DNA of 64,000 bases from Paulownia fortunei (Eukaryota; Streptophyta; Magnoliopsida; Lamiales; Paulowniaceae): assembly GCA_019321725.1 (NCBI GenBank), contig CM033123.1, positions 15,302,925 to 15,366,924 on the forward strand. Reading direction: 5' to 3'. The notes beneath the pieces were generated by a model. That model searched no databases. It saw only the letters and a list, made by a program, of their open reading frames with translations, and was not told the DNA's origin. Made by a program: the position numbers and the translations under genes. Shown one piece after another: positions 11,636-22,240 of the stretch (within the stretch, counting starts at the first letter, position 1; the number at the start of each line of letters is the position of its first letter).

Positions 11636-11975
11636 GTGTAAGTATCATTTTTGTTTTTTTAAATTCATTTTAATGAGTGCTTGTATGTTGGTCCATACCA
11701 AATTAATTTCCTATCAATCAACTCAATTACTCTGATTACAAATTTTTCAACAAATAGCAAAATCTCCTTCATTTTTATTTTATGAGGCACTTCCATTTGT
11801 TTTCATGTAAACTTACCGTCTTTTTTTTTATAGATACTAGAATGGGTAAGAAAACTAACATCTTTCCACAGTACCAGACTGCATCAACATTTTTATGTAA
11901 AAGTTATGTTAGTGTCAGAAAAGATTGACATTTATAGAAGTTGGAATTTTGCACGAAATCAAGTATTGCAAGTAA
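11636..11975 (+). other. 3' flank of NLR gene 1
   Basis: No gene. It begins gtgtaagtatcattttt, matching the 3' flank of gene 2 at 30754, then becomes unrelated AT-rich DNA before the retrotransposon LTR. Confidence 0.5.
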
Positions 11976-12897
11976 TGTTGTGAGAGATATTGCAACACTG
12001 GTGGAACAATAATTAATTAATTATTTATTTTAATTAATTATAATTATTTTGGGCAGATTTTCATAATTCAAATATTTTTGAAATATTTATTTAAGGTATT
12101 TAGTAAAGTCATATGTGTGATAAATGTGCTGAAACTAAAAATATTATTGATTTGTTTTGATAAGGTAAGAGAAGATTTGAAAAATCTTATGGATAAGACA
12201 ATAAATTAAGAAATCAATACCTTTCAGATATGCATTAATCAAGACCCGATTTCAAGAGGGATTTACAAGGAAATATACGGCTGCATATATACCAAGTTTC
12301 AACATTAAAGAGCCTTAGTGGATTAATTGAATAGTGCCACGAAAGTGATTCAAAGGTGAGACGTTTTCCACTCACAAATATTATTCGGGAGAAGAAGGTG
12401 AAGGTCTTCGAAAAATGACTGCATCAGCCATCTAAAGGAGTCCAGAAGTGCTGATTACTCATATATATTTTTCGGAAGAAGAAGATGAAGGTTTTCGGGA
12501 GAATATCAAATCAATCATCTGAAGGAGTTCAGAGTTGGAGGGAGTCCAACAGTACTGATTACTCATATACATTATTTGGGAGAAAAAAGTGAAGGTTTTT
12601 AGGAGAAGATCAAATCAATCATCTGAAGGAGTTTAGAGTTGGAGGAAGTCCAGCAATGCTAATTTAAATCGAGAGGAGCTCGTAGGAACAACTAATTAAT
12701 GGAATACATAGGATGGTCTTCATTTCAAGAGAGAGTCTTTAAATTGTTTTAATTTCATGAGATGTATTATGTAAATTGTTACAAATTAATGGATTGTTCC
12801 TTTCTCTGGGCGTATTTGAATCACATAAAAAATTAGGTGTTTATTTTTTTATTTTTGCTGCATGTTTTATCTGGTTGTTGCAATACTTTTCACAACA
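11976..12897 (+). repeat. 5' LTR of the SIRE-like element
   Basis: Begins TGTTGTGA and ends TCACAACA, perfect 8-bp terminal inverted repeats of TG...CA form. A primer-binding site follows about 40 bp downstream. The border is inferred from the inverted termini because the matching 3' LTR was not found. Confidence 0.65.
12370..12660 (+). repeat. Three tandem copies (about 80-105 bp) inside the LTR
   Basis: A unit containing ctgattactcatata, then a ggagaagaaggtgaagg-like block, then a catctgaaggagttcagag-like block is repeated at about 12370-12450, 12452-12554 and 12555-12660. The first copy is shorter. Such tandem blocks are common in LTR promoter regions; their role here is unknown. Confidence 0.6.
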
Positions 12898-12938
12898 CCT
12901 AGGATTTTAAGTAGAAATTGGGCAACGAATTATATCAA

Positions 12939-12952
12939 TTAGTATCAGAGCA
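12939..12952 (+). other. Primer-binding site (initiator tRNA-Met type)
   Basis: TTAGTATCAGAGCA closely matches TTGGTATCAGAGC, the copia primer site complementary to the 3' end of initiator tRNA-Met. One G in the motif has become A. Confidence 0.7.
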
Positions 12953-12999
12953 GGTCACTAAAACTAATAGTGAGATTTTGGTTTTTATTTGTTGCAGGC

Positions 13000-14743
13000 A
13001 TGGAACTACTGCATGAAAGAAGTTCGGTATCATGTTCTCCATTACTTAATGGATCCAATTATTTTAATTGGAAAGCCAAAATGAGAGCATTCATCAAGTT
13101 ACTTGATGAACGAGCATAGAAGTCAATCTTGACTGGATGGAATCATCCGACCCAAATGATTGATGAAAATGAGGTATGCAAACCTGAAACAGAGTGGTCG
13201 ACTGCAGATGATCAAGTAGCGAATTTCAATTCCAAGGTACTGAATGCTATATTTAGTGTCGTTGATGAAAATTAATTCAAGTTGATTTCTAAATGTGAAT
13301 CTGCTAAAGAAGCATGAGATGTCTTACAAATTACATACGAAGGAACTAAGGTTGTAAGAATGTCTAAACTTCAAATTCTTGCTACTAGATTTGAAAATCT
13401 AAGGATGGAAGAAAATAAAATAATTATTGTGTTTAATTGTAAATTATGTGATATTGCTAATGAAACTAATGCTTTAAGCGAGAAATACACTAATTTTAAA
13501 CTTGTTAGGAAAATGTTGAGATCACTTCCAGAGAGGTTTGCATATAAAGTGACTGCTATTGAAGAAGCTAGAGACCTTACAGAACTGAGGTTAGATGAAC
13601 TGACGAGGGGCACAACAAACCTTTGAAATGAATTTGAATCAAAATAAAAGGGAAAAGAACAAAGGTATTACATTGCAGGTTGAAGTTGAAAATGAACAAA
13701 ATCATGGGAATGATGATAATCTACTTACTTTACTTACCAAGAACTTTGGAAAATTTCTAAAGCAAGTGAATAAAGAAAACAAATCCCCAAAGGTTGGTAA
13801 AATAACTAACTCTCATAAAAATAAAAGTGAGTCTAATGCATATAATTTCAGGAAAAACATGTGAATTCAATACAGGGAATGTGAAGGATTTGATTATATC
13901 CAACTTGAGTGTGCTAACACCTTAAAGAAAATAGGCAGATCACTCAATACCACTTGGAGTGATGAAAGTTCTGAATGCAATCAAGAGGAATATGAAGAAC
14001 ATGTTAGCAATCATGTTGCACTTACCTCCATCACCCTGAAAAAGAAGAAACAAACATAAACATTGGATGCTGTAAATGATGTTGTCAAAAATGTTGCAAC
14101 ATCTCACATGTATGAATCAATTATTTCTCCTTCAGAAGTCTGTCTAAATTCTGTTTCTTTGACAGGTATAGATTCTGATAAAAGTAGCGATGATGAAGGA
14201 CCTATTTTCGAGGACATTCAACGCAATTACTAAGAGATGTTTGAGAATTGGCTTAAAGTATGCAAAACTAATGAAAGACTTGTGAAACAAGTTGCTACCT
14301 TGACAAAGAAAAATGAGACACTCAAAGGTGATGTGATCAGGTTTGAACTTTTAGTCTCTGATAGAACACAAGAACTTGACAGAGTCAAGAAAGAACTTGA
14401 AAATACAATAAAGTCTGTAAGGAACTTGAATTCTGAAACATCTCAATTGAATGAAATTCTTTCCATTGGACAGTATAGTGGAAACCGTGCAGGTTTAGGA
14501 TATTTAGGTGGAGATTTATCCTCAAAAGGTACAGAATTGCATAACTCAAGTAAAAGTACCAAAACAGTTTTTGTGAAGAAAACTGGTAAGTTTGAATCAT
14601 TGTTGAATCTGCCAAAAAGCTCTGGTCAAAGAAACAGAGACCTAAATCCAAAAGATTTGTTCATACATGTCATTTTTATCAAATACATAGGCATATTAGA
14701 CCTAACTATTTCAAATGTAAAAAGGCTTTGCTCAGTGACATGA
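13000..14743 (+). pseudogene. Retrotransposon gag (broken)
   Basis: The ATG at 13000 opens a frame (MELLHERSSVSCSPLLNGSNY...) of the gag type found in copia elements. In-frame stops follow soon, and the frame resumes at 13360-13626 (RMEENKIIIVFNCKLCDIANETNAL..., a UBN2-like gag region). At about 13869-13913 a zinc knuckle is recognisable, but its first Cys and its His are both Tyr. A Lys/Glu-rich coiled coil follows at 14237-14490. Capsid-forming role in the intact family; clearly dead here. Confidence 0.75.
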
Positions 14744-14892
14744 GAACTGATTCAATATTTTTTGGAATGTTGCAACATTCTGCAAAGAACACTCTCAATA
14801 TCAAGATTGATTTAAAAAATTATTCTAAACATAGAATTTGGATCAGGAAAATTGATCTTACTTATCATGTGACTCATACTTCATTAAAAGCT

Positions 14893-15110
14893 AACATTAT
14901 TGAATTTTGGTATTTTGATAGTGGATGCTCTAGGCATATAACAGATGATGAGGAAAACTTAAGGATTATCAAAACCAAGAAGGAGGACAGGTTACATTCG
15001 GAGATAGAATTAGAGCACGAATCAATGGAAATGGGACACTACCACAACATGCTACCTAGAACTCTTGCACATGGATCTTATGAGACCAATGCAGGTAGAA
15101 AGTATTCGTG
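14893..15110 (+). pseudogene. Copia aspartic protease remnant
   Basis: The frame holds WYFDSGCSRHITDD (from 14908), the copia protease active site with the D-S-G triad kept. Sequence after about 14990 diverges quickly and the frame ends at 15112. It would process the gag-pol polyprotein in an intact element. Confidence 0.65.
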
Positions 15111-15926
15111 GTAAGAAGTATGCTTTCATTTATGTTGATGATTTTTCAATATTTACATGGATTGATTCTATCAAAGAAAAATCTGAAATTTTCATGATTT
15201 TCAAAAGGCTTTGTGTTAGACTTAGAAATGAGAAATCAAAGTAAAATTGCAAGAATAAGGAGTGATCAAGGAAAAGAGTTTGAGAATTCTATTTTCTCTA
15301 ATTATTGTGATAAACATGGAATCTTTCATGAGTTTTCTGCTCCTAAAACACCACAACAAAATGTTGTTGCGAAAAGAAATAATAGAACACTTCAAGAAAT
15401 GACACATGTAATATTAAATTCAAAAAAACTTACACAGAGGTTATAGGCAGAAGCATTGAACACGATATATTACACCATTAATCGTGTACACTTGAGACCA
15501 AGTATTAAAATGACTTAATATGAATTATGGAAAGGTAAGAAACCCAATCTTAGTTATTTTTACGTATTTGGTAGTACATGTTATATACTCTATAATCGAG
15601 AACACTTGAAAAAATTTGATTCCAAAAGTGATGAAGGAACTATCTTTGGTTAATCAACAAAAAATCAATCATATAGAGTATATAACATGATGGCTCGTAC
15701 TGTTGTTGAATCCTTTAATATTATCATTGATGATTTTTGTGACTTTGTAGGAAATTTACATGAAGAGGAAATCATCAATCTTTGTGAAGAAACAAAAACT
15801 AATCAGGAAGAAAAAGTCAATCCTGATGCTGAAGTACTAAATGTTACAACATCTACAAATGTTGCTCAAGATGTTGCAACATCCTCAGAATCTAAAAAAG
15901 AAACTGAGAGTCATGATATTTTTTAG
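15087..15926 (+). pseudogene. Copia integrase remnant, catalytic Glu lost
   Basis: GKKYAFIYVDDFSIFTWIDS (from about 15107) and IRSDQGKEFENSIF... then FHEFSAPKTPQQN (15213-15370) are the copia integrase core. In the third catalytic position the usual VERKNRT reads VAKRNNRT, so the Glu is gone. Frameshifts lie near 15210 and stops near 15446. The frame at 15687-15926 is the linker to reverse transcriptase (YNMMARTVVESFNIIIDDF). Confidence 0.75.
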
Positions 15927-16370
15927 AAAGTTAAGGAGCCATCAAGCAGAATTCAGAAAAATCACCCTATTGATCAGATTATTGAAAATATGTCAGAAAG
16001 TATGAGAACAAGAGACAAGAAAAATATAAACTATAGAGACATGATAAGATTTGTGTGTTACGCTTCTTCTTTTGAACCTATGTATATGAAAGAGACTTTA
16101 GTGGATGATTTTTGGATAAATGGCATGGAACAAGAGCTTGAACAATTTTCCAAAAGTGATGTTTTGACATTAATGCTTAGGCCTAAAGATGTGAATGTTA
16201 TTAGTACCAAATGAATTTTCAAAGACAAAACAAATGAATTTGGTAACATAACTAAAAATAGATTAATAAGTCAAGGTTACAATCAAGAAAAATAGATAGT
16301 TGTTGATGAAAATTTTGCTCTTGTTACTATATTGGAATCCATTAGACTTTTTCTAACTATTGCATGTCAC
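15927..16370 (+). pseudogene. Copia reverse transcriptase, N-terminal part only
   Basis: FWINGMEQELEQFSKSDVLTLMLRPKDVNV (about 16108-16200), then after a stop IFKDKTNEFGN and ENFALVTILESIRLFLTIACHL, match the start of the copia RT domain. At about 16371 the sequence jumps straight into RNase H. The catalytic YVDD segment and roughly 1 kb are missing. Confidence 0.75.
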
Positions 16371-16668
16371 TTATGTTGTTGCTCTAAATTATCACGAATC
16401 AAACAAATGTTGGGGGATTATGGGATAAGTGAAAGTAGTATAACTGTCTATTATGATAATTCTAGTGCTATAAATATCTATAAGAATCCTATCCAATATT
16501 CAAGAACAAAACACATAGATATTTGACACCATTGTATAAGGGATTTAGTTGAAAGAAATGTTGTGACCATTAATTATATTACAACTGACAATCAATTAGC
16601 TGATATTTTCATCAAAGCCCTTAACTCTCAATGATTTGATGCATTGAAATAGTCACTTGGAGTTTGTG
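16371..16668 (+). pseudogene. Copia RNase H remnant
   Basis: RIKQMLGDYGISESSITVYYDNSSAINIYKNPIQYSRTKHIDI is followed, after one stop, by HHCIRDLVERNVVTI...DNQLADIFIKAL. This is the C-terminal copia RNase H with its ADIFTKPL-like tail. It lies directly against the truncated reverse transcriptase. Confidence 0.8.
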
Positions 16669-17989
16669 CGTTATAAGAAGTATCATCTGCAGTGTTGCAA
16701 CATCTTATGCATGATGTGATCAATAGAAATGTTGCAACACCTAGATACAACATTTGCATGCATCAGTTAAGAAACAAAAATATAGGACTTCATGCATTTT
16801 TTATATTTGTCTTTTGGCTATTTTACATTTAGGATTATCTATATTACTAGCACAGACTGTTTAAAATTCAATTAACCATCTTTGATTTTCACTGAAAAGT
16901 AGATATACACTGGAATCATGAAAAATTCCCAGAAAATGTGCTTTAATTATTCTTTAACATGAGTGGAGGCATTTGATAGAAAAAATTACCTATCCATGGG
17001 AGTTGAGCTAGTCATATGTGGCTAAATTTTCTTGAATTTGTTAAAAAAGCAAAAGCATGTGAAAAACCTACCTCTTATAATAGAGTGAAAGTTATTAACT
17101 GGCTAAATCCATCATACTTTTGTTTTACAAAAATATTCTGAAAATCTGGGATAAAGATTCATAGTTCATGGAGTTTGCTGATTGGTGTGGTATGGGATAT
17201 TATAACATTGAGCAAAAACATTTATTGGTCAGACTTCTCATTCTATGTATTCTGTGTGATTTTCTAATCTTTGATTTGAAATAAACGCATCATATTTAGG
17301 CATATTTCTATATTTGAGTTGGGACAGTGATTGATAGTCGATTTGATTTGATTTTATGATAGAATCTTGGATAATGATCAATCTCCCAACTAACTCCTTT
17401 ATTCTAGGAGAGTGATATTTGTGGTGTGAAAAACTGAATGGAAAATAGATCTTTTTAATATTTATCCTTGGAATTAATATTTTTTTTATATTTATCACAG
17501 CATTTGGGCGGGAATTAGGGTTTGTTGTGTATCAGGAACGGATGCAAAAAATATATAGGCAAGGAGGCAGAGAACTTTTATATGACCCCAAGGGAAGAGG
17601 AAAATACGTTTTGATCAGTACCATAGATGCATGCTACGCGTGTAGGGATCAAATCAACTTATTCGTGGAAAAGACAACTACATCTGTGGATAATGAACAC
17701 GTGTGTGGATAGATTGGGCTGAGCAATTGAGGCGATTGTCACTCTGGCAGATTTAAATTAAGCACGGGATTTCATGCGTCAGAATAAGCGGGAATCTCGG
17801 GACATTACATTTAATATGGAAAAGATAGCTAACGATGGTTGGAACAGAAGAATTACCTTCGCTCAAATTTGTGTGTTGTTGCTCTGATTAATCAATCTTC
17901 GCTTAAACAGAGTAGAGAGACTAATTGATGTGGCTCGGAAAAGACCGTATTCCTAATGGGCCTCTCATGGCCAATAATCTGAGATGAGA
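16669..17989 (+). other. Retrotransposon 3' region and unassigned sequence
   Basis: The RNase H is followed by two gttgcaaca motifs (16692, 16728), then sequence without recognisable coding potential. The frame at 17527-17712 (61 residues) resembles nothing I know. No LTR repeat was detected. Confidence 0.4.
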
Positions 17990-18620
17990 ATTCAATGATT
18001 GGGAACTTGGGCTGGTTAGTCAGCTAAGGTGAAATGGTTTAACCGAATTGAGTTTGTCAGATCTACCTTATGTATGGGTTGGAGTTGACAGATCTGCCTT
18101 ATTGATTCGGGCCTCCGAGCTGGTTCAGTTCGGATCTGAGTTAGTTGGGATGTCCGAACTGGTTTATTCAAGGTCTGGATATTATGTTTAGGCAATATGG
18201 CCGAGCTGCTGAATGTAGGGAGGTGAGCTCGGGACAGAGGTAAATACATGTATGTAATTGGGTCTTGCCAGGATTCTAGAAAAGGAAATGAATCATTCCA
18301 TATTAATCAACAAGAATTTAGGGGATTGGCCATATCTTTCTTAAGGATTAGCCCTATCCTCATAAGGTAATAGAATTCTTTTCTTACTTAATTACTATCT
18401 CGACATTGCTATAAAAAGGGATGCAAGGTATGATTTTCCTCTCTAAGAGATTATTAATAAGAAAAGACGATTGATTGATAAAATTGATTGAAACTCTTGA
18501 TTACTTATACTAACTTGAGCGTCGGAGTGTTTATGCTGGCACTTCCCAATATTTTGTAGGATCATTCAACGTAAGGTTCATCCATGTTAAGGTATTATTA
18601 TCTAATTAAATATTTCTTGA
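17990..18620 (+). mobile_element. Probable gypsy (Tat-like) LTR tail, relic
   Basis: Around 18445-18560 lie attattaataagaaaa, aaaattgattga and acttgagcgtcggagtg. This combination recurs at the R/U5 end of plant Tat-type gypsy LTRs. The upstream part is GC-richer than its surroundings (cctccgagctggttcag at 18111). Borders, target duplication and coding part were not found. Identification is from memory of the family. Confidence 0.35.
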
Positions 18621-18957
18621 TTGTTGGTGGATTTTCTGGCGTCATAACTTAATAGTGCTGGAAAATAAGCAATTTTGTCCGATTTCATCTTATTTAAATT
18701 TTGAGTAGATGGAAATGTAAACTGATTTAGGATGCCTATGAAGTTTGTAACATGAACTAATTAAAAAGCCTACAAAGATATTATCTTGCACTTAAAAGAC
18801 TGGTGTGAAATTGAAACACCGCAAAAGTACCAAAAAAAAAAAAAAAGCAAAACTTATAGTCAAGGATATTATTTGAATATCAACATAGCAAAATCAAGTC
18901 CACGGTAAAAATGTGCTGCCACATTTCTCACTCAAACCTCCTAATTTCATTGTTCTA

Positions 18958-19242
18958 TTAATATGGATGGGAATAAACTTTTGGTACCAAGGTTGCTTCT
19001 AATTCATTCCTATGTTTCTGCAGTTCGAATTTGTAGATAGCTACCTGAAGTTCATCTGTACCACCAACAACACTCATTGTATAGAAATATTCTCCAGGGA
19101 CAAATGATGACAGGCTTCCAGCAACAACCAAATTCTTGGTCTTTGGTGCAAGGGCATGGTATCTAGAAAGCATAGCCATCTCAGAATAAACAGCTAAAAA
19201 CCAATTGTTATACCTTTGTACTCTTAGGTTAAACAAGTGCAT
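18958..19242 (-). pseudogene. Unidentified host-gene exon fragment
   Basis: The minus-strand frame encodes AVYSEMAMLSRYHALAPKTK...VAGSLSSFVPGEYFYTMSVVGGTDELQ, with balanced amino acid use unlike the surrounding AT-rich DNA. A likely splice acceptor (ggtttttag) precedes CTGTTTATTCTGAG. CTTCAG followed by GTAGCT could be a splice donor, or the frame may continue to the stop at 18958. I do not recognise the family. It may be an exon of a dispersed gene copy, together with the mini-exon at 20450-20500, or a transposon-captured fragment. Confidence 0.35.
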
Positions 19243-20449
19243 TAAACAGCAAAAAGAACATATACATTCAGGTTGAAGGGAAAATCTGCACAGATTAAAA
19301 ATTAGTTAAGGGTAGTAAAACCCGATAGAGTGCTGATGTAAGAACATGGACAGTAGCCAGCCAACGCAGACAGGCAGTAAAAATAATGTGCTATTGATTT
19401 GTAAATCAGAAACCAATATATTTGATATTTGTTTTCTTAATGAATTGTAGTATTCTTTTTCTTCAAATCTGCACTTCAAATAGATACAGATACAACATGT
19501 TTATGTATACTGAGATCTCTTTAAGCAATCTTTTCACTTACAGATTGTCACCCAATAAAAATGAATAAATGTGGTTCTAGATATGTTAATCTTTTCAATT
19601 ACAAATCCTAGTATGTTCTTGTATTAACAGACACTTCAGAACCACTGGTGCACAAACTCAGGTCTCTCTGCAAGTCTAACAATCAGAAAATGTTGTGAAC
19701 TAAAAACTCCTAGTTTCAATGTAAAAAATTACCCAACAGATTATTTTCGAACTTAAATTTTTTGGTTCTTGGCATCCATAAAAGCTATTTATCAATGACA
19801 ATATTTTACATCAATCTAGAACTAATTATTTACATCACCATGAGTATAACTTCCCCGTCAACCATATCCACCGCTCTGCTGCCACCACCCCCACCACTTC
19901 CATCCATCACTTGACATAAACTATTTTCATTTCATAAAAGGTTTATTTTTGGATGTTGTATGCTGAAATGAATGGAGCCTAAATGTCCATGTCCATGAGA
20001 GTAAATTTCAATTATTCAACAATGATTGTACAATTAGTGTTTACATTTATGAGGTAAATTTCAATGTTTATCCCCATATTTTGATCTAACATGATCTTAG
20101 CATTTTACTTATAGAAAGAGAAAATTATTTACAAAGTTCCAGAAAGACTTGAATAAGAAATTTTGCAAGTCCTATCAAACCATAGACAGAAATACTTGAA
20201 GAAAATGCATGTGATACTAATAACAAATTGCAATCTTGTTTTCCTTACAAGTAATGAAAACAATTTTAAACAGTTACAAGATCCACAAATTTATTTTTCC
20301 AGTTAGCAAGAAAACTTAATTAAGCTACAAATCAAATAGCCCATTAAAGAATCCCTTTTAAGTTCTCCTATTTTCCCATTTCAGAGCTAAATGTTTCAGT
20401 ATATAATGGAAATAAAGAAGATACGAAAAACAGATTTTAGAAAATCAAC
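19243..20449. other. Intergenic or intronic DNA, nothing recognised
   Basis: AT-rich without coding potential or clear repeats. It could be an intron if the two minus-strand fragments on either side belong to one former gene. Confidence 0.3.
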
Positions 20450-20500
20450 CTGAGTTTAAAACTCTCAGCTTTTCCTCCTCCCACAGCTTCTGCTAATGCT
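20450..20500 (-). pseudogene. Possible 51-bp mini-exon of the same unknown gene
   Basis: On the minus strand, acaaaacag precedes and GTTGAT follows a 51-bp open segment reading ALAEAVGGGKAESFKL. It is flanked by AG and GT and lies upstream of, and in the same orientation as, the fragment at 18958-19242. Its 3' phase does not join that fragment directly, so an exon may be missing. Weak evidence. Confidence 0.25.
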
Positions 20501-21323
20501 CTGTTTTGTCAACTTTTTATTAGTTTCTACTCTTTAACTTATGGATGGAAATGGGCTAGAGGGGGTTGGCCCACTGAATATATTGGGCCAAAATAATTGA
20601 TCAATTGGACCAACAAAAATAAATAAAAAGTAAAGTGTAATTTGATATTGTTATCTTTTTTTTAAGATTTGAAGGAAGTTAATTTGATGTTTTGTAGTAA
20701 TCTTAGCTCCAAAAACAAACTTGAGGTGTGTTTAAATTTTTAATTTGACTAAGATGTTCTTTTGAGTTAATCAATCAATTTGTATAGGAAAATTACAGTG
20801 ATTAATTTAATACAACAAATTTGAAAGAAATCACTAGAACATTAGGCTGATTATTAAGGGACTCGCATTTAATTCATTTTTATAGAGTTAAGAACTTCAA
20901 TCTTTGCCACTTGAATTGAATCTGATTGACAATTTGATTACGATTTGAAATTTGAGATTTATTTCATTTGATCAAATTCAGATAACTTATTTTGTTTTAG
21001 CATGTTGAAATACTTAATGGAGATCTAATTGGCTCATTTTCTCACAATATTCAATCCTCAACAAAAATAGCACTCAATTATGCAAGAATTACGATAAAAT
21101 AAGAAGGAAAAAAAATCCACACGAAATCAACTAAATCATAAAATACAATTTCAATTGTTTATTAGAACAAGTGTTGTAGGTTCATTACATTAAAAATTCA
21201 ATATTATACGGATAAAAAAAAGTGCTATAAACCAAATGGGATGTCATATACATAAGAAACCCCACCAAAAAATCTACACAAAATATAAAAAGAAGAAAGA
21301 AAACTTCCAACTTCATTATTCCA

Positions 21324-21655
21324 TCACAATTTTGAATAAATGGCCTTACTCGTCCCTACAACATAAAACTTTTTGGTAGGCAGCTCCTCCGTCGGAAGCA
21401 ACGCCACGGCATCGGCGGTGTGTGTGCCCTTGCCACCAGTCATGGAGGTCTGAGTGAAACCTGGGCAAAAGCAAATAACGCTTTAGGCCGTGCCCTTTGT
21501 AACGTTTGGCCAAAACCCTAGGGTATGTATTGAGGGCCAGTTTTGAAACTGCATAATCAGTCCACACTTGGGGCCATCCTTGACTTTTCCATGTTCCACT
21601 CTTCACATTCTCAAGGAATAAATGACCATCCTCTCTATTTGCATTTCTGATATAT
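21324..21655 (-). pseudogene. C-terminal fragment of a short-chain dehydrogenase/reductase
   Basis: The minus strand encodes ENVKSGTWKSQGWPQVWTDYAVSKLALNTYPRVLAKRYKG, containing the SDR catalytic YxxxK (YAVSK). After one extra base in the aaag run (plus 21481-21484) the neighbouring frame continues SVICFCPGFTQTSMTGGKGTHTADAVALLPTEELPTKKFY...KL and stops at 21324. This matches the plant menthone/neomenthol and salutaridine reductase branch of NADPH-dependent SDRs. Only about 105 of some 300 residues remain; the Rossmann NADPH-binding half is absent. A dead fragment, not a working enzyme. Confidence 0.8.
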
Positions 21656-21847
21656 TTTCTTCATCAAGAAGTATTTCTTTTAATTTGGGATTCTTCAGCT
21701 AATGGCATATTTGATAATCCATAGTTAATCGACGTCAACAACCACGATCAAAATGTATATATATAAAAAGAATAGAAGAAAATGGACTTATTAACCTTTC
21801 ACTAGGAAATCTTATTTTTTATTTAGACATAGATTAATTTAATTGTA

Positions 21848-21967
21848 TGTTATAAACCTTTATATAGAACTCACCCTTCAAAACTAGCTATTAAAAAGAG
21901 GGTACCCAAAGTATTATAAACCTCATATCAAAAGTCCATACTTTCGATATGCGACAAGTTCCATACA
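21848..21967 (+). repeat. Direct repeat, copy 1
   Basis: Contains tttatatagaactcaccctt, gctattaaa, gattataaacc-like and ccatactttcgat blocks shared in order with 22113-22240, 265 bp away. The sequence between the copies is GC-richer (cgtcgccgctcgcttgcaac). The arrangement suggests a small transposon or LTR relic; the class is unknown. Confidence 0.65.
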
Positions 21968-22112
21968 CCACGCTCCGTAGTCCCATAGCTCACAATGGCA
22001 AGCTGTGCACTAACCCCTTTGGCTAGTTTCAAGCGAATACTGCAATGTCAGCGTCACTTCCGTCGCCGCTCGCTTGCAACTCGGGCACGTGGGGTATGGC
22101 TCTAATACTATT

Positions 22113-22240
22113 TGTTATAAAACTTTATATAGAACTCACCCTTAAAAGCTAGCTATTAAAGGGAGGGTGTCTAAAGGATTATAAACCCCATATCGAAAGC
22201 CCATACTTTCGATACTTTCGACGTGGGACAATTCTCATAC
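22113..22240 (+). repeat. Direct repeat, copy 2
   Basis: Second copy of the repeat at 21848-21967, somewhat diverged, preceded by tggctctaatactattt. The phrase recalls the boundary of a common dispersed plant repeat, but I could not define termini. Confidence 0.65.

Larger units (their letters stand above)
11976..17510 (+). mobile_element. Decayed SIRE/Maximus-like Ty1/copia retrotransposon
   Basis: In plus-strand order there are a 5' LTR (11976-12897), a primer-binding site (12939-12952), gag with coiled coil and degenerate zinc knuckle, protease, integrase, a reverse-transcriptase start and RNase H. This order (integrase before reverse transcriptase) defines copia. The long gag and the NPVQHSRTKHIDI-type RNase H are typical of the SIRE clade. 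Frameshifts and stops occur throughout. The reverse-transcriptase core is deleted. I found no 3' LTR repeating the 5' LTR, so the 3' border at about 17510 is approximate and the element is probably truncated. It cannot move on its own. Confidence 0.8.

Noticed and set aside
17527..17712. 61-codon frame MYQERMQKIYRQGG...
   Set aside because: Has fairly normal composition but no domain I recognise, and lies in retroelement debris; not enough to call a gene.
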